Shown: positions 21,603 to 33,870, counted from the stretch's first letter. The stretch: DNA of 64,000 nucleotides from Ceratobasidium sp. AG-K (GCA_037039685.1 JAWNGF010000008.1:1054001-1118000); one strand, 5' to 3'. The notes: generated by a model not told the origin, from the sequence alone. Made by a program: numbers and translations.

Positions 21603-23755
21603 CTAAGCAGATCGAGGTTTCTGCAATCTCCACATCTCAGCCATCACCTCTGACGAACTCGGTCTCTCGCGAGGGTCCGCCTTCCAGCACTTTCCCATCA
21701 GCGCCCATAGAGCATCACCTTCGCTTGTCCCCAACAATCCCACCCTCGGGCGCTGAGGAAGCACACCTCCGATAATATCAAGCATCACCTGCGTATCCCG
21801 CCGGCGGTGGGAATAAGGTGGTTGGGCAGTCATGGCTTCTAGCGCAGTCATTCCCCACGACCACACATCCGTCTCGCGCGTCACCGTCACGTGTTCCTCC
21901 GCATCGGGTTCATCGAGTGAATCGGGATCACCGTTGAGCGCATCAGTAAAAGTAGACGTGGGCAAAGGCGGGGGTGTTGGCAATAGAAGCTCGCGCGCCA
22001 TCCACCGGGTTGCGCCCGCCACACCAAGCTGTTGCGACACTGGCGTGAGCGTGAGACCTTCGAGCACCTACACGGCATGTCAGCATCACATAAAGCACCG
22101 TCCACGCGCAAACTTACCCTCGCCAGTCCGAAGTCTGTAATGCACGCAGAACCATTATCGGAGATCAACACGTTAGCCTAAACCCGCCCGCCGCCGGTCA
22201 CAAGCCATGGATAATTCCGCCGCAAGCAAATGCCGTTTGTCGTCAGAAGCCAGGTCTAAACGTAGGCATTGCTTGCTCACCAGTCGCAGGTCCCCATGAA
22301 TCACCGCCGGCGTACGTAAATGCAAATACTCGAGTCCTTGAGAAATCTCAAGCATCTAAAGCCTAATCAGTCTCGAAACGTGCATGGGCGCCTAATCCAC
22401 GTACCAACTTGAGCCTATCCACCTCGTCTCGCGTCCTCACCCACTCGGCTGCGTCTCCGCGCTCCATGAACGGACTGACAAGATACACGTCCCCACGATC
22501 GACCCACACGCCCAAAAACGCATGGACGTGCTCGTGCATGAGTTGCCTCCAGATCTTTGCCTCGCGCTGGAATGCTCGGGCTGCGTCGTTGCTCGATGTC
22601 GGACATATGGTCTCATCATCCCGGTCGTCATCTTTGACACTTTGGCGAACAGATACAGTCGAGCTTACGCTCATCCTGCGTACAGTCGCCCCGCTTCTCC
22701 TTCCAACGTTTCGCACTAGTTTGAGTGCTACTGGGAGACCGAGCCAGGTTCCGCGCCAAATATCGCTTTGTCCGCCTCGAACAAATGGGAACGTATCCCG
22801 TCGGGAGATTTCGTGTGCAAGATCCGTGAGGGGCGGGAGCAGTCGGGTTCGTCGGTGAATTCCAAGCATGGCGGTGAGATAAGGCTCGGTGAGCGCTGTT
22901 GGGGTCGCTTGGATTTTCTACGAGTCAAGTCAGTATCCAAGGTGACGTCTGGACAGATGGCGACATACACGCTGAAGGTGCTGCAAGAACCGCTGTACAA
23001 CCGCCTTGTCCTCTTGTTTCAGCCAGTCGAGGTCCTCAGGCGTGCGACAAATAATCCCGAGAGTAACGTCCAGGGCGGCCAGGTCCAACGAGCGAGCACG
23101 TTCATAGCGCGCATTCCACGCTGCGATATCAATCAGCTCCTGTACGAGTCGAGACGGTCAGAGTCAATCCCGGCGACGATCGCACAGCCACCATACCTGA
23201 AAGTCCTTTGCGAATCCATACAGTTGTGTGTGATGTTCGGTGATGTCCCCCTTGATTTCGTTTTCGCGCAGATAGGCCTCCATCCGGTTGAGCGCAGACC
23301 ACTCCTCAGCAAACCTTCGGACCTTTTTTATGTAACTACAACCTATAATTAACAATTTGCTCCCGATAATTAAGGGGAACATACTTTTTAATACCGTCCA
23401 AGCTCACGCCAACTTCTGACCGCCAGTCCAGAGCACCAGAGAGCTCACGGAGCGAAACATCGTACAACTGCACTGCAGAAGTCCGGATGTGCTCGATTTG
23501 GTGCTACGTCACATCCAGATCACCCTCCCATCCCAATCCAACAGACCCTATCCTACCCACCTGGTGAACTTCGAATGGCAACCCAGCAGGCCATCCAAAG
23601 GTAATAAAAAACTCTTCGTCTGGAGTACGTGTACGAGGGTTCCAAGATTTGCCGGCGACGATGGGAGGGAGAGCGTCGAAAGCTGGGTCTGGGTGGTGCT
23701 ACCACTGGGAAGGACCGCAAAAGGTGCTCAGCGTAAAGCAGCCAAAAATCGGCAT
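21603..23755 (-). CDS. TKL-like protein kinase with helical N-terminal region
   Basis: The C-terminal 300 residues form a complete kinase domain: glycine-loop-like GGQSDIWRGTW, VALKLVRN lysine, alpha-C EAKIWRQLMHEHV, catalytic IHGDLRLANVLISD (joined over a 97-base intron), DFGLARV, the WMARELLLP activation segment end, DVWSWGMTALEAMTAQPPYS and the final RPSSSEVMAEMW. HGD in place of HRD is common in fungal TKL-like kinases. About 200 residues precede it (LREIENEIKGD-type helices: WSALNRMEAYLRENEIKGD, LDWLKQEDKAVVQRFLQHLQ), predicted helical. The 5' end is unsure: the frame of the first recognised exon (EEFFITFGWPAGLPFEVHQ) extends up to ATG at 23755 but crosses one TAG codon near 23700. Function unknown. 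Confidence 0.7.
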
Positions 23756-24057
23756 CCCTGCGAGGGAGAGGTCGCTGGGACCTGGATTTAGCCAACGGCG
23801 ATCCCGACTGGAGGGGATGTGAGAGAGAGCTACGTTGAATTCTGATGGAATTCGCGAGCTCGGGCACCATGGGCATGGATCCATAAACATGGCTAGGCGC
23901 CCGTTGGCGATCAGTCGTCGGGACCGACACTGCCTCTGACTCGATATTTCTTAAACTGTATAGTTCCGCCCTTGCAATTCAAAAGATATAAATGGCGCAT
24001 GCATTGTAACTACGGTACAGCATACGGATTGACAGAGCAGACGTTTACACCGGTTTC

Positions 24058-25836
24058 TCAGGCCCAGGTGCCTCGAACGGTGGCAGCAGCTAGCGCGTCG
24101 GCAACAGCATAGTATGCAGCCTTAGGCTTCTTGTTCGCGTCAAACAAGAGTGCAGCGCCTTGGGTGGGGAACACCGACGGGATCCACGAATACTGCTCGC
24201 ATTCATCAGCTGAATGCCGTATCTGGGTTGGATCAGGTACTCACGTCGTCGCTTGTGTCCCAAACTGTGATCCCCACGCAGCGAGAAACAGCCAAGCACG
24301 AGTTGGTCACATACTTGTAGTTCTCCGCCTGAGCGGCGAGTAGAGCATCGGTCGCAGGGAGGGTCATACGGATATCAAGTTCAGTAATGGCAACATCGAG
24401 TCCGAGGTCGGCGAAACGCTGGAAGTTGGCCTGGAACGTGCGCTCGAACGAGTTGACGATCAAATGGCCCTCTGGATCATTATGTGAGTGAGGGCCAGAC
24501 TTTGTGCGACAGCAAGACCTACGGAATCCTACGCCGTCCAGAGGCACGCCCTGAGCGACGAGGCTCTTAGCCAGGTTGTACATCGCATTGGACTTGCTCC
24601 CGGTCCAGTCGGTGTTGTAGTCGTTCTACGAAGACCATTCAGATCTGTTCACCGGGAAAGCAGACGTGAGCTTACGAGGTAGAGCTTGGCGGAAGGGTCG
24701 GCAGCACGGGCCGCACGCAATGCGATAGCGACATAGCTGGGGCCGATAGTGTTGTAGAAGACGCTGGTGCGCCATGTTCCGTCCTCGTTAAACGGTTCAT
24801 TCACGACATCCCTACGCGGTTCGACGTTAGAAATAGATCTCTGACTAGAGCATGAGTGCACACCCACCAAGCGTATAGCTGGCCTTTGTAGCTATAGTAC
24901 AAGAGAACACCTTGTCAAATCTTTGCTCCCGAAATCAGCTGATCGCACTTACTGTGTAGCAAGGTTAGTAACGTGATTCTCCATAATGGAAATCAGGGTG
25001 GCATTGTCGAATCCACCACTAGAGACCCATGAAGGGAGCTGGCTATGCCATACTACATCTAATTTAGGCACCGTATATCACATCCTTCCCACTTTCAGAC
25101 TCACCGAGGGTGTGTCCGCGGACGATTTGGCTGTGGTTTTTGGCCCACGAAACTTGATAGTCGCCATTTGTGTAGGTAAAGACATTCCGGCTTTTCTCCG
25201 TGGCATCCCACTTCTGTTGATTGCCCGGAGTATTCGCGCCAAACTCGGAAGAGCTAATCAGTGTGACTCAGTCAAATTACTTCCTTGAACCATCCGGGTA
25301 CTTACTTTCCGGTTAGGGCGAGGTAGGCAGCATCAGTGTTAGTCCAAATCTGGTCAGTCGCGGTTCCAAAATAGCGACCCTTGGCCTTGGCGAGAGCGTG
25401 TAGGCCACGGAGGCTGGTTGGAGTGGCTGATGCAGTGGTGGTTGTAGAAGTAGTGGAAACAGTATTCGTTGCGGTTGCGGTTGCAGTGCTAGTACCAGGA
25501 AGGCCTGTGCGGGAGTTCTATCAACAAGAGTCCTTGTTGGGTAATCCGAGTGCTTACACTGAGAGTAGACTATTCATCCACAACTCTCGTTAGCGTATCG
25601 CTACATAATTGCAGAAGAAACCTACACGGATTACTGTACGAGCAATAGCTTCCAGCTACACAGGTTGTTTCTCCTGTCCAGTTGGAACCCTGTCCGAAAG
25701 TAAGTCACATTATATGCTAAGTAGTGATAGAGTCACTTACCCCACACTGTCCCCACACAGCTACTGCACCGTGCACGGAATGCACAGTGGCGGCAGCTAG
25801 GACGCTCAGCGCCAGCTTCCGGTTAGCAAAGATCAT
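24058..25836 (-). CDS. Secreted endo-1,4-beta-xylanase, CBM1 plus GH10
   Basis: Cleaves xylan in plant cell walls, outside the cell. The start at 25836 gives the signal peptide [24 protein letters not shown]1 cellulose-binding module follows ([17 protein letters not shown], then [13 protein letters not shown]), spread over three exons. A Thr/Ala/Ser linker ([19 protein letters not shown]) leads to the GH10 catalytic domain: [40 protein letters not shown], the acid/base Glu in [31 protein letters not shown], the nucleophile Glu in AITELDIRM, and [12 protein letters not shown]. It ends TVRGTWA. Domain order CBM1-linker-GH10 and length near 400 residues are typical. About ten introns. Confidence 0.92.
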
Positions 25837-26550
25837 CGGTATGGTTGGTTGAGGAGAAAAGAACGCTCTGGGTCACTAAATGAGGGGGTACAGGCCCTCA
25901 AGTCTCTCGCAACCGCGCCTTATAGCTGAATGGGGTATCATGCTGAATTTCATCCGCTAAGAAAAAGCTTAGGTGTAGCCTTGACACTGGGCATTAACGA
26001 CCGAAATGATTGCGAGATTCCTGCGCTTGAACTCAAGTTGCTGTCATTAAAGCTCGGAGCTTAGTAGTCGGGATTGGTTAGCTTCCAAGCCGCTGTGATA
26101 CGTCGAACTTCTTATTGAAACCACGCGGGCAATTTCTACTCGCGGAATTACGCGTCGTTGGTCACGATCCTGGGCCACGCGACGAAGTTCATAACACGCG
26201 AAGTGCTATCGGGGACAGCTCGGTTCATCCCACGTGACGTGGGAGATGATGCCTTGCGAATATCAGGCCCCGTATGGGAAACTATGGAACCATATGCGTT
26301 TATTTCAAGCCTGAGGTCCTTGAGTAGCGACCGCAGCAAGCGCGTCGGTCCCGGATTAGCTATTGGTTATCAACGAGCATCAAATCGAAGCCACACTCCG
26401 GGGGAATAAGTGAGTCTGAGGATGCCATCCCTCGGTCAGCTGATGTGGTCCGGTCGGGTAAAATGAGTCTGAGTGTATGCGTCATGTATCGTATAACCCT
26501 CAGAAGCAGAACAACCCCCAGAGGTAGAACAGAGGTAATCAGGTCGATTT

Positions 26551-26580
26551 CCCCGGGGGGGGGGTTTATATATATATATT
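26551..26580. repeat. C4-G10 run followed by TA-rich tract
   Basis: Four C and ten G are followed directly by TTTATATATATATATATT. Low-complexity tract prone to length error in sequencing; no function inferred. Confidence 0.8.
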
Positions 26581-26877
26581 GGCTAATATGGTAGTTAGGG
26601 GCATAATAGAGCTCAATAGAAATGCATATATACAATATTAGGGAACTTTACGAGGGTCTACGGTGCTAACTTGGGGGGATCTCTCAGTTTACGGGAACAC
26701 TCGGTCTGAAACTTCTTGTATACATCTATATATGACCGCTAAAGCACCAGAGTCACTTAGTGTATAGTTTCATCCTAATTTTCACTCAAGCTACCCTTTC
26801 CGCAATTATCTGTTCACCTTGTCTCTCTTTCAGAGCTCCGGCAGTTGTTCTGGGGCCACGTGGCATCCCCTAGTTGA

Positions 26878-26892
26878 TTTTTTTTTTTTTTT
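26878..26892. repeat. T15 homopolymer run
   Basis: Fifteen consecutive T. Read on the minus strand it is an A15 tail, which could mark the end of an old retroposed copy, but no matching body or target-site duplication was seen. Confidence 0.8.
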
Positions 26893-28383
26893 GTGAAGCA
26901 TTGCGTACTACTCGTGCAGTACGTGCCAAATACCTCAGATTATGTCAATGTAGAATACATTCGACAAATTTCGGTTCCTATGGTATCTCTCAATCGTCAT
27001 TTAGCACCATTTTGGATCGCATTTTCGTGTTCAGTATCTGCCTTTAGGAACCTCTGAAACGCATCCACATTTACTCAAGATGTCTTGTTGCATTGTCATG
27101 CCAAGCGAGCCTTCCATCGTCTACATATAAAATAGATCTGTATTCGTTCTCTTAAAGTCACTGAAACCAATTCCATCGTGAAGGAGGGCCTTTCGGTTCC
27201 ATGTTCTACTTCTGGGGGTTTAGGCGCTTAACCCGCCTGGAAGCTTTCTCAACTGCATTTCTTGGGAAACTAAGTCAAATCGTCTGATTTTTGGATGAAA
27301 GACACACGTTTTTAAGTAGTTAATATGAGGCAAAAATGGCGTTAGAATATGCATTTATTATTGGGTAATCACAACATTGATCAAAACACGTTCCGCTTCT
27401 GGGGTTGTACGGTATAGATAAAATTAAACTGAGGGGTTTTATTAGCGAGCTAGCCGGACAGTCTCGATAGTACATTTATTGAAGCCGATAGCATATTGAT
27501 TATCATTACGGACACATTGGGCATGAAATTATAAACAGTGGGAAAGACCGGAAAAGAACTCATGGCCCCCTACCCCAGAGCAAGAGTCCTGGCACGGGAG
27601 TAACATATAGAATTGGACTGACGAGGATTCAGAGGTATTGAATTTTTGTTAGCTCGAGCGGTAAAATAACTGACAGGGGCCTGTATCGTCGCCGGTATAT
27701 CGGGTCATAATAACCATGTATTTTGGGAGTTCGGGACACGATTTGACAACACATAGATGGCTTTCTGTCTGAGGAGGCAGAAATATATCCGCAGAGTGAA
27801 GTATCAAGCGGATCTAAAGTCCCCTGCCATGGTAACTGGAGCTCTAAGTTTCGGATTGTCGCTGACTAGGATTTTCTCAGCATTACATGGGAGCGAGTCA
27901 ACGATCAAAAGGCACTCGATACTTAGAACTCGGCACTTTTTGATTCAGTGTCTACATAAGGGGTTACTAAAAAATTGTAAAGGCAGGGATCTCAGTGTAA
28001 TCCTTATTATAAACCTACGGTGTATGCGCTAAGCCCGCGTGTTTAGTACCTAACTTATAAGTCTGTGTATCGCACTTGCATAATCCCAATTTAGATTGTA
28101 TTCTAAGTGAATCCGACTTCATGCAGCTGTTGGTTCGAACTTGATAGGAGACCCCGGTATTGATGATCCTACCGCACCATATATGCGCAAGGTACCACCT
28201 AATACAGTAATTGCTCTCACATCATCTGATTGATGGATGTCACACTAGTGAATTTAGCTTCTGTGTACTGTGTCATTGACTTATGGCGCCACTGTAGGAA
28301 CAAATTATACATTGAGCACGTTTACGAATAGTCGTCCCCAACTCCGATGTGGATAAAAACAAGAATACGGAAACCAAAATGCA

Positions 28384-30411
28384 TCACTCTCTCCAAACGA
28401 GATCTTCAACAGCATTCTCGCAGGCCTCCAAACCCGTGCCTACAGCGCCCTCTGGGGTCGGCGCACAAATGTTATGACCAACTTCCTCCAGGATCTCCCA
28501 GCGTACGCGGCCCTTTTCATGCACAATTTCCTCCCAAAGCCGTTCTTGGGCCTGACGCCATGTTGAATCCTTTGATACCCGATCCCCACTCGAGAGGACA
28601 ATTGTAGGACGGCGAGAAGGATATTGGCGTTCGGTTTCGAGAAGATCCTGAAAGCTTGCACTCTTGCGACTATGAGCGAGGTATTGTTCCTGCAAGAGTG
28701 CGCTGAGGAGGCGAGGATTTTGCCATTCAGTGTGATCGTTCACGTTGGCGAGTACTCGAGAGCTACGTGGAGTGTGATCCCTGACGAGGGAGCTAATCCG
28801 GGAGAGGCCAAGAGGGGCAATCAGGATAGGAAGATGGGTGTGGAAGAATGTGTTGTGCCGGGCGCGAGTCAAAAAATACGTGTGTGACGTCTCCGAGTCA
28901 ATATAGAGCAAAGAGTGTACAACTTCTGGATGGCGAGATGCAAACAGCCTTGTGAGCAATCTAAACATATGGATTAAATCACTTTCCCCGTTTTATCTCC
29001 TGGAACTTACCCGCCGTAGCCAGCGCCAACTAGCACGTATGGGCCTTCCTCCCCTTCATGGTGTAGCGCTTGCCAGAGTGCATCCGATACATGTCCCATT
29101 TCAGCCGAAGGACCATTGTCAGAAAACCCATAACTGCGCGGCAGATGAGTTAATATTGAGCAGCTTCCTGGGTGCGCGTTTCGACTCACCCTGGACGGTC
29201 CCAAACACAGACTCGACCTATTTTCCCTGTTTCGCGTAGATTCATCACCCATTCGCCACCAACGCTACCGGGAACCCCTCGCATAGACTCGTACAAGACG
29301 GTGGGAACGTTCCGGATCTTTCCCCTCCCATTCACTGTTCCATTGAACAAGTTTATAGGCGGAGTCATGGATGTAGGGCCTGAGCAAGCCAAATGCACCT
29401 TGAACGGCCAGTTGGAAGATTCGGGCTGGACCGTATGGAAATGAGAGTTCTTGAAAGGTGGTAGTACCGAAGAGTCAACGGCGGTAAGACAAATGTCGAA
29501 CGTGATGAGCTGCGAACTTCATTATTAAGGGGCATCTCACTTGGGACAACTCGATGACTTACAAGCAGAGCAAGGCTAGTCACGAAAGTGAGAATGAATG
29601 ATAGAATGACCTTGAACGCTCGAGCAGCGCGGTTTGACCAGTAGTTCTCCTGGGCCACAAACAAACGAGCCCGCAACTCTGCCTCGCGAACAGTTTCTGC
29701 ACCATGTCTGACTGGAATTCCTTCCTTGTCGCGTACGTTCTTGACCAAGTAGTTGGCCCCTAGGGAAGCTCCAGCAGACAAAATTGCTAGACCACAGGCT
29801 GCTAGCGTCAGCGCGGACTCTTGTCTGCGAAGCTGTGTCACCGCAGCTAGAAGAATAATGTCCAATAATAATAAGCTGAGGGAGATGATCAAAGACACCC
29901 TTGTTAAAGCAGAGGGAGTCCCGAACAGGGTAATTGCAGATAAAGAAATCCATGCTGAAATGAGCGCAAACCAAGCAGGAAGCAGGCGAGAGCCGCGGTG
30001 GGGTGGAAGATACTGTGCTATGGAAGGCAGCCCAGTATTGAGGACAAGTGCAACCAACGCAATGGATGAGACGGCTGCAAGGAAGGAAAGCAAAATAAAG
30101 AACGCGCGAACGCCCCAAAAGTCAGAAAACGACCGCCGCTGTGGGATTCCCTGACGTTGTCCGTCATTTCGGCGGCTTGCAGGTTTGGGCGAAGGTGGAA
30201 TGAGAGCGGTAGTTTCATTAGGGGTAGGGTGATCGCCATGCCCGTTGCTGGAGTGCACAACCTCCTCGTGTACCGAATGGTTAGTACTCGACGGGGCAGT
30301 CATGACTGGTCGTCGTAGCCTACGGAAGAGCTCGAGCCCTTGGTCAAGTTTGAGTTTTAATGACGCCTCTGTCGTGACGTCACCGGGAGTGTATATGCCA
30401 AGCGCACCCAA
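28384..30411 (-). CDS. Multi-TM protein fused to an alpha/beta-hydrolase-like domain
   Basis: The start at 30411 gives MGALGIYTPGDVTTEASLK. The first ~350 residues carry an N-terminal polar region, then about five hydrophobic segments (FFILLSFLAAVSSIALVALV, WFALISAWISLSAITLFG, LIISLSLLLLDIILLAAVT, LAACGLAILSAGASLGANYL, VILSFILTFVTSLALL). A hydrolase-fold domain follows (FKVHLACSGP, VPTVLYESMRG, CVWDRPGYGFSDNG). The nucleophile elbow reads LVGAGYGGLLTRLFASRHP, so the GxSxG serine is replaced by Gly. The predicted acid (SSGDRVSKD) and the His (EEVGHNI) loops remain. Likely an integral membrane protein; an alpha/beta-hydrolase label is safe for the fold but enzymatic activity is doubtful. Confidence 0.72.
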
Positions 30412-30525
30412 ACATAACTGGATCGAGTTGGAAATTCGACACTCAGATCACAAGGGGATGAAGCGCTCAAAACTGAGAGTCTGTGTTTAGTGCTATTATT
30501 TATGCGCGGTGCGATCCTACAGCTA

Positions 30526-32235
30526 TTACGAACTAGTATAATTGACCCTGAGGGTGAGGTTGAAAGGAAGAGTTGTGGCAGTAACGGTAATGTCTCCCCC
30601 GTTGGGAACGAGTTCCGATAATTTCTTCTCTAAATTGGGCCGGGTAGCTTTCTCCAGTTGAGGAGGGGCTTGTAGATAGATACTCTTGCCGCTGGACGAC
30701 AAACTCGGCTTCTTGATTTGACTTTGGGTCGTGGGTAAGTATTTTAGACGTAGCCATGGGTGAGCGGTATGCGTGCTTACACATCTTGCTTTTCTTGTAA
30801 CCAGTCGATGAAACTCTCCACGGTCCATTCATTGTTGACCGCGACCTCAAGTACTTCTCCGCCACAAACAGGACAATCCTTTCGTTGTTCGTGCTCAAAC
30901 GTGTACGAGTACACGCCTTCTGTCCCAATCATCATAAAATAATTGTTCAGATATGGCGCGCAACTCGTCACGATCTTCAGCGCTTCATTACAACAAGAAG
31001 CTTGTCAAGTGATTACTTAATATGTCGTCCAGCTGAGCACAAAGGAGCATACCTGCAATGATCGCATTTGTCGAAGCAATGGCCGGAATGATATTCTTTA
31101 CTACACCCTGTGTGAGCGACCAGGTCACACCGTCAATCTTGAACTCCTTGGCGCGAGCCAGTGCGATCTGGTATAACCACCCAATATGCTCTGGATCGTC
31201 TGTGTCCATCTTCTTGTCTATAAATTCTAGGTTAACTTTGCCGTTATCTGAAACAATCATACGCGCCCCTACCTCCGTGGACTCGAGGCCACTCTAGAAC
31301 ACTCGCCCACTCGATGCAGTGTTCCGGGAGCCGAGGTGTATTGGCGATGGTGCAGATGGGGAATGTCGTTGGTTTGTTAAGCATGTCAAGCGAGCACTCG
31401 TAGCAAGACGTAACGGTCGGGAATATGACCCGAGCCTGGCCCTTGAAGCCTGGTGCCGAATGTCCATACTGAGCTCAGTTAAATCGACGCCTGTAGGATT
31501 GAAATGCTACGGCACCTTCTGTCCCGCCGTCGATCAGAGGCTTCAAGCTTTCTGGATTATCACCGTCAACCATATTCACTAATGTGGCGTTGATCCATCG
31601 ACGTGCCTCCACAGAGTCGAGACCGCAGATCACAAGGGTAAATTGCATGTAGTATTCCTCATCCTTGTCTTGGATTTTCCCGTAATAACTGTATCATCGT
31701 GGCGTCGATGAAGAAGCACATAAATCAGTCGAGTCTGAAATAAGATTGATGATCCAGCACTCACGGCGTGACCTTTACCCCGGGAACACGGTTCATAACA
31801 TACTCGGCAGCCACGACCGCCTTGGGTCTTCCAACGTCCTTCGGTCTAAATCATTATTGATAAAACGTGTTCTTGGAACATCGAGAATTCACGTACCGAA
31901 ACAAAAATTGCCGATTCAAGTTACTGATATCAATAGTATCCATGTCGATAACGTGGATATCCTTGAAACCCAGCAACGCAAGATTCGGGAGAATCTCACA
32001 GCCCAGCCCACCTGCTCCGATGACGAGTACTTTGCATTTGTCACGCAAGAATTCTTTGGTCTAGGCGGCGCAAGTCAACTCAATGAGGACGAGCACAGGT
32101 ACGACACTAATCACATACCGTGTCACCCGGGACGAACGCCTCATCAGTTCTCGGCCCAGGGCGATCTAGGATCTGGTCCACATGGCTCCACCTCCCTTCC
32201 CAATGAGAGTTTGGGTCTAAAGTCGCGGTTGCCAT
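30526..32235 (-). CDS. uba3: NEDD8-activating enzyme E1 catalytic subunit Uba3
   Basis: Activates the ubiquitin-like protein NEDD8/Rub1 for transfer to Ubc12 and cullins, as a heterodimer with Ula1. The start at 32235 gives [20 protein letters not shown]. Then: nucleotide-binding [55 protein letters not shown], zinc cysteines [10 protein letters not shown], the catalytic Cys in [36 protein letters not shown], the second zinc pair DCPVCGG, and the C-terminal ubiquitin-fold E2-binding domain ([20 protein letters not shown], ending TLRVNYTSS). Every family landmark is present, with about eight short introns. Confidence 0.92.
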
Positions 32236-32964
32236 TCTTGTGCTTGTTATGGTGGTGGCCAGCGGCGTCGGCGCGTCTGGTGTCGCTGTTCAGGGTTCGA
32301 GACAGATGGTGGCGTTGCACGTGACTATTTGCCCCAGTCTCTTCTCCTCCACCGGAGGATTCATTCTTCTTGAAACTAGATTTGGGTTGGTGTATCATCC
32401 CCCGGCTTAGGTCTAGTGGGAAATAAGTCAACTGGGTTCCGGTACACGAACACTCACGCCATGGACTCGTCTATTTTGTCATTGTTGTGACATGACTGCG
32501 ATAATTGTGCTTGCCGGCCTGTGTGCACATCATGCCGATTATCTTGCTCTGGATCGAAGCTACTTGCAGTACCTAGGACGTGTTCTTCTTGTCATATATC
32601 CCTCGAGTTTGAGTTTCACCCCCGTTTACCGCACCTGACGCGATATCAACTATATCCATTTACCATGGAATACGTCGGCGAAGTAAAACGTTAATAGCAT
32701 CTATTCAACTCCCGTTCCTGGATAGAATTCAGGACTAAGGACGTAGATATGTTCAGAGCCATGCGTCTGGTACACGCTCAGAGAAGGACCCCTGCCGATT
32801 GCTCTCCATTCAATCAAACTTATCGCCAAGTTCTTCTCCACTGTTCCTTGGATGCTTATGTCGTCGTGCACATAAATCTAGAGGCAAACAGCCGCTGTGT
32901 TCCGGTATAATAACCCTCCTTACTACAGGTAGAACGACTCCCAAGTCCATATTTTGTACCGCCA
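32236..32964. other. Intergenic region, divergent promoter side
   Basis: About 730 bases between the divergent uba3 and F-box-like genes. Frames here are short and unrelated to known proteins. It presumably holds both promoters; no distinctive element was recognised. Confidence 0.6.
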
Positions 32965-33870
32965 TGTCCCCGCGTATGCAAAACGTATTCCAGCGTGAGT
33001 TGCAGCTCTATGACCTCGATTTCCTATTTCCCTCTCATACGTTCTGTAGTTTCCTATCTTCTAGTGGAACAGCCGCAATCTCGACTCCCTTCCGAAGTCA
33101 TGCTCATCGTCGCGGAATATCTCTCGGACATGGGACGAACAAGCGATTTGGCTTCGTTCATTCTCACCTACAGGGGCATCTCCTTCGCTACCCAAAACAT
33201 CCTTTGGGGTCACATCACCGTTCGGACTTACAGCCGATACCAGAGGCTTAGATGCACGCTACAAGCCTCCCTCTCACCTCAACGCCGTGCCGAACTGTCA
33301 GCCAAGGTCCATACCATAACTGCTGTTCTCAACACGAGACCGGCTCCTGGGGAGCAATTATTCCTCGCAACACACCTAATTGGGTTATATGCGCTCTGTC
33401 CTACTTTGAGGCACATCACGTTGGCAGGGGGAAGGGATGGAGAGCCTGGGGAGTATCTTTATCCAGATATCCTCGATATACCTCGTCTAGGGAGTTTGGC
33501 CTCGATCACCTCCCTCACATTAACGGGTCCACCCGGGCATCTGGGACCCTCGCTGTTATTGTTTATTCCCAATCTTGAGCGCCTCCGTCTTTTCGGCAAT
33601 ATTCCTCTAACCCACTTTGCTGGCGCGCCCCCTCGTTCTGGCGCTAGTCTCCGGCGAGTTACCTGGGGTCTTGAGTCACCGCCTGCAGTGGGGTTGATCC
33701 AGTGGATATTTGCGTATTCAACCGAAGAAACGGGAGGGAGCATCGATTTAGTGACTCCTGTTTCACGCTCCGAATGGGAAGGGATCCGTGCATATGCTGG
33801 GCGGCGCGGCATGACCGCAACGTTCCAGTCCATGGCGACACCAGTGGGGTTACCGTCAGGGTCCTCCTGA
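32965..33870 (+). CDS. F-box-like protein, intact copy of a local paralogue pair
   Basis: A short first exon (MSPRMQNVFQ) is joined by a roughly 60-base intron to one long exon. The N-terminal part has an F-box-like pattern (SRLPSEVMLIVAEYLSDMGR, TSDLASFILTYRGISFATQN). The remainder is leucine-rich (LYALCPTLRHITLAGG, LASITSLTLTGPPGHLGPSL, IPNLERLRLFGN), followed by VTWGLESPPAVGLIQWIFAY and a C-terminal domain ending MTATFQSMATPVGLPSGSS. The gene at 38424-39329 is a clear paralogue with the same order of blocks (MGRTSDLA, LERLRLFG/LVELRLFG, RRVTWGLESPP/RRVIWGIGTPP). Probable SCF substrate receptor; target unknown. Confidence 0.7.
   Translation, partial: CPRVCKTYSSVSCSSMTSISYFPLIRSVVSYLLVEQPQSRLPSEVMLIVAEYLSDMGRTSDLASFILTYRGISFATQNILWGHITVRTYSRYQRLRCTLQASLSPQRRAELSAKVHTITAVLNTRPAPGEQLFLATHLIGLYALCPTLRHITLAGGRDGEPGEYLYPDILDIPRLGSLASITSLTLTGPPGHLGPSLLLFIPNLERLRLFGNIPLTHFAGAPPRSGASLRRVTWGLESPPAVGLIQWIFAYSTEETGGSIDLVTPVSRSEWEGIRAYAGRRGMTATFQSMATPVGLPSGSS

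Larger units (their letters stand above)
25837..28383. other. Gene-free 2.5 kb region
   Basis: No frame longer than about 90 codons, no recognisable protein and no exon-like blocks on either strand. It contains a C4-G10 run followed by a TA tract (26551-26580), a T15 run (26878-26892) and an 18-base near-perfect inverted repeat (26513-26530 against 27203-27220). The first few hundred bases must hold the xylanase promoter. A decayed transposable element is possible, but no terminal repeat or transposase fragment was found. Confidence 0.6.

Noticed and set aside
28060..28145. Possible tRNA: T-loop-like GGTTCGAAC at 28132-28140
   Set aside because: No matching A box, anticodon stem or acceptor stem upstream.
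26000..28380. LTR retrotransposon or DNA transposon body
   Set aside because: No polymerase, integrase or transposase fragments and no long direct or inverted terminal repeats were found by eye.
31746..32324. 192-codon plus-strand frame
   Set aside because: Antisense to the conserved first exons of uba3; no recognisable protein.
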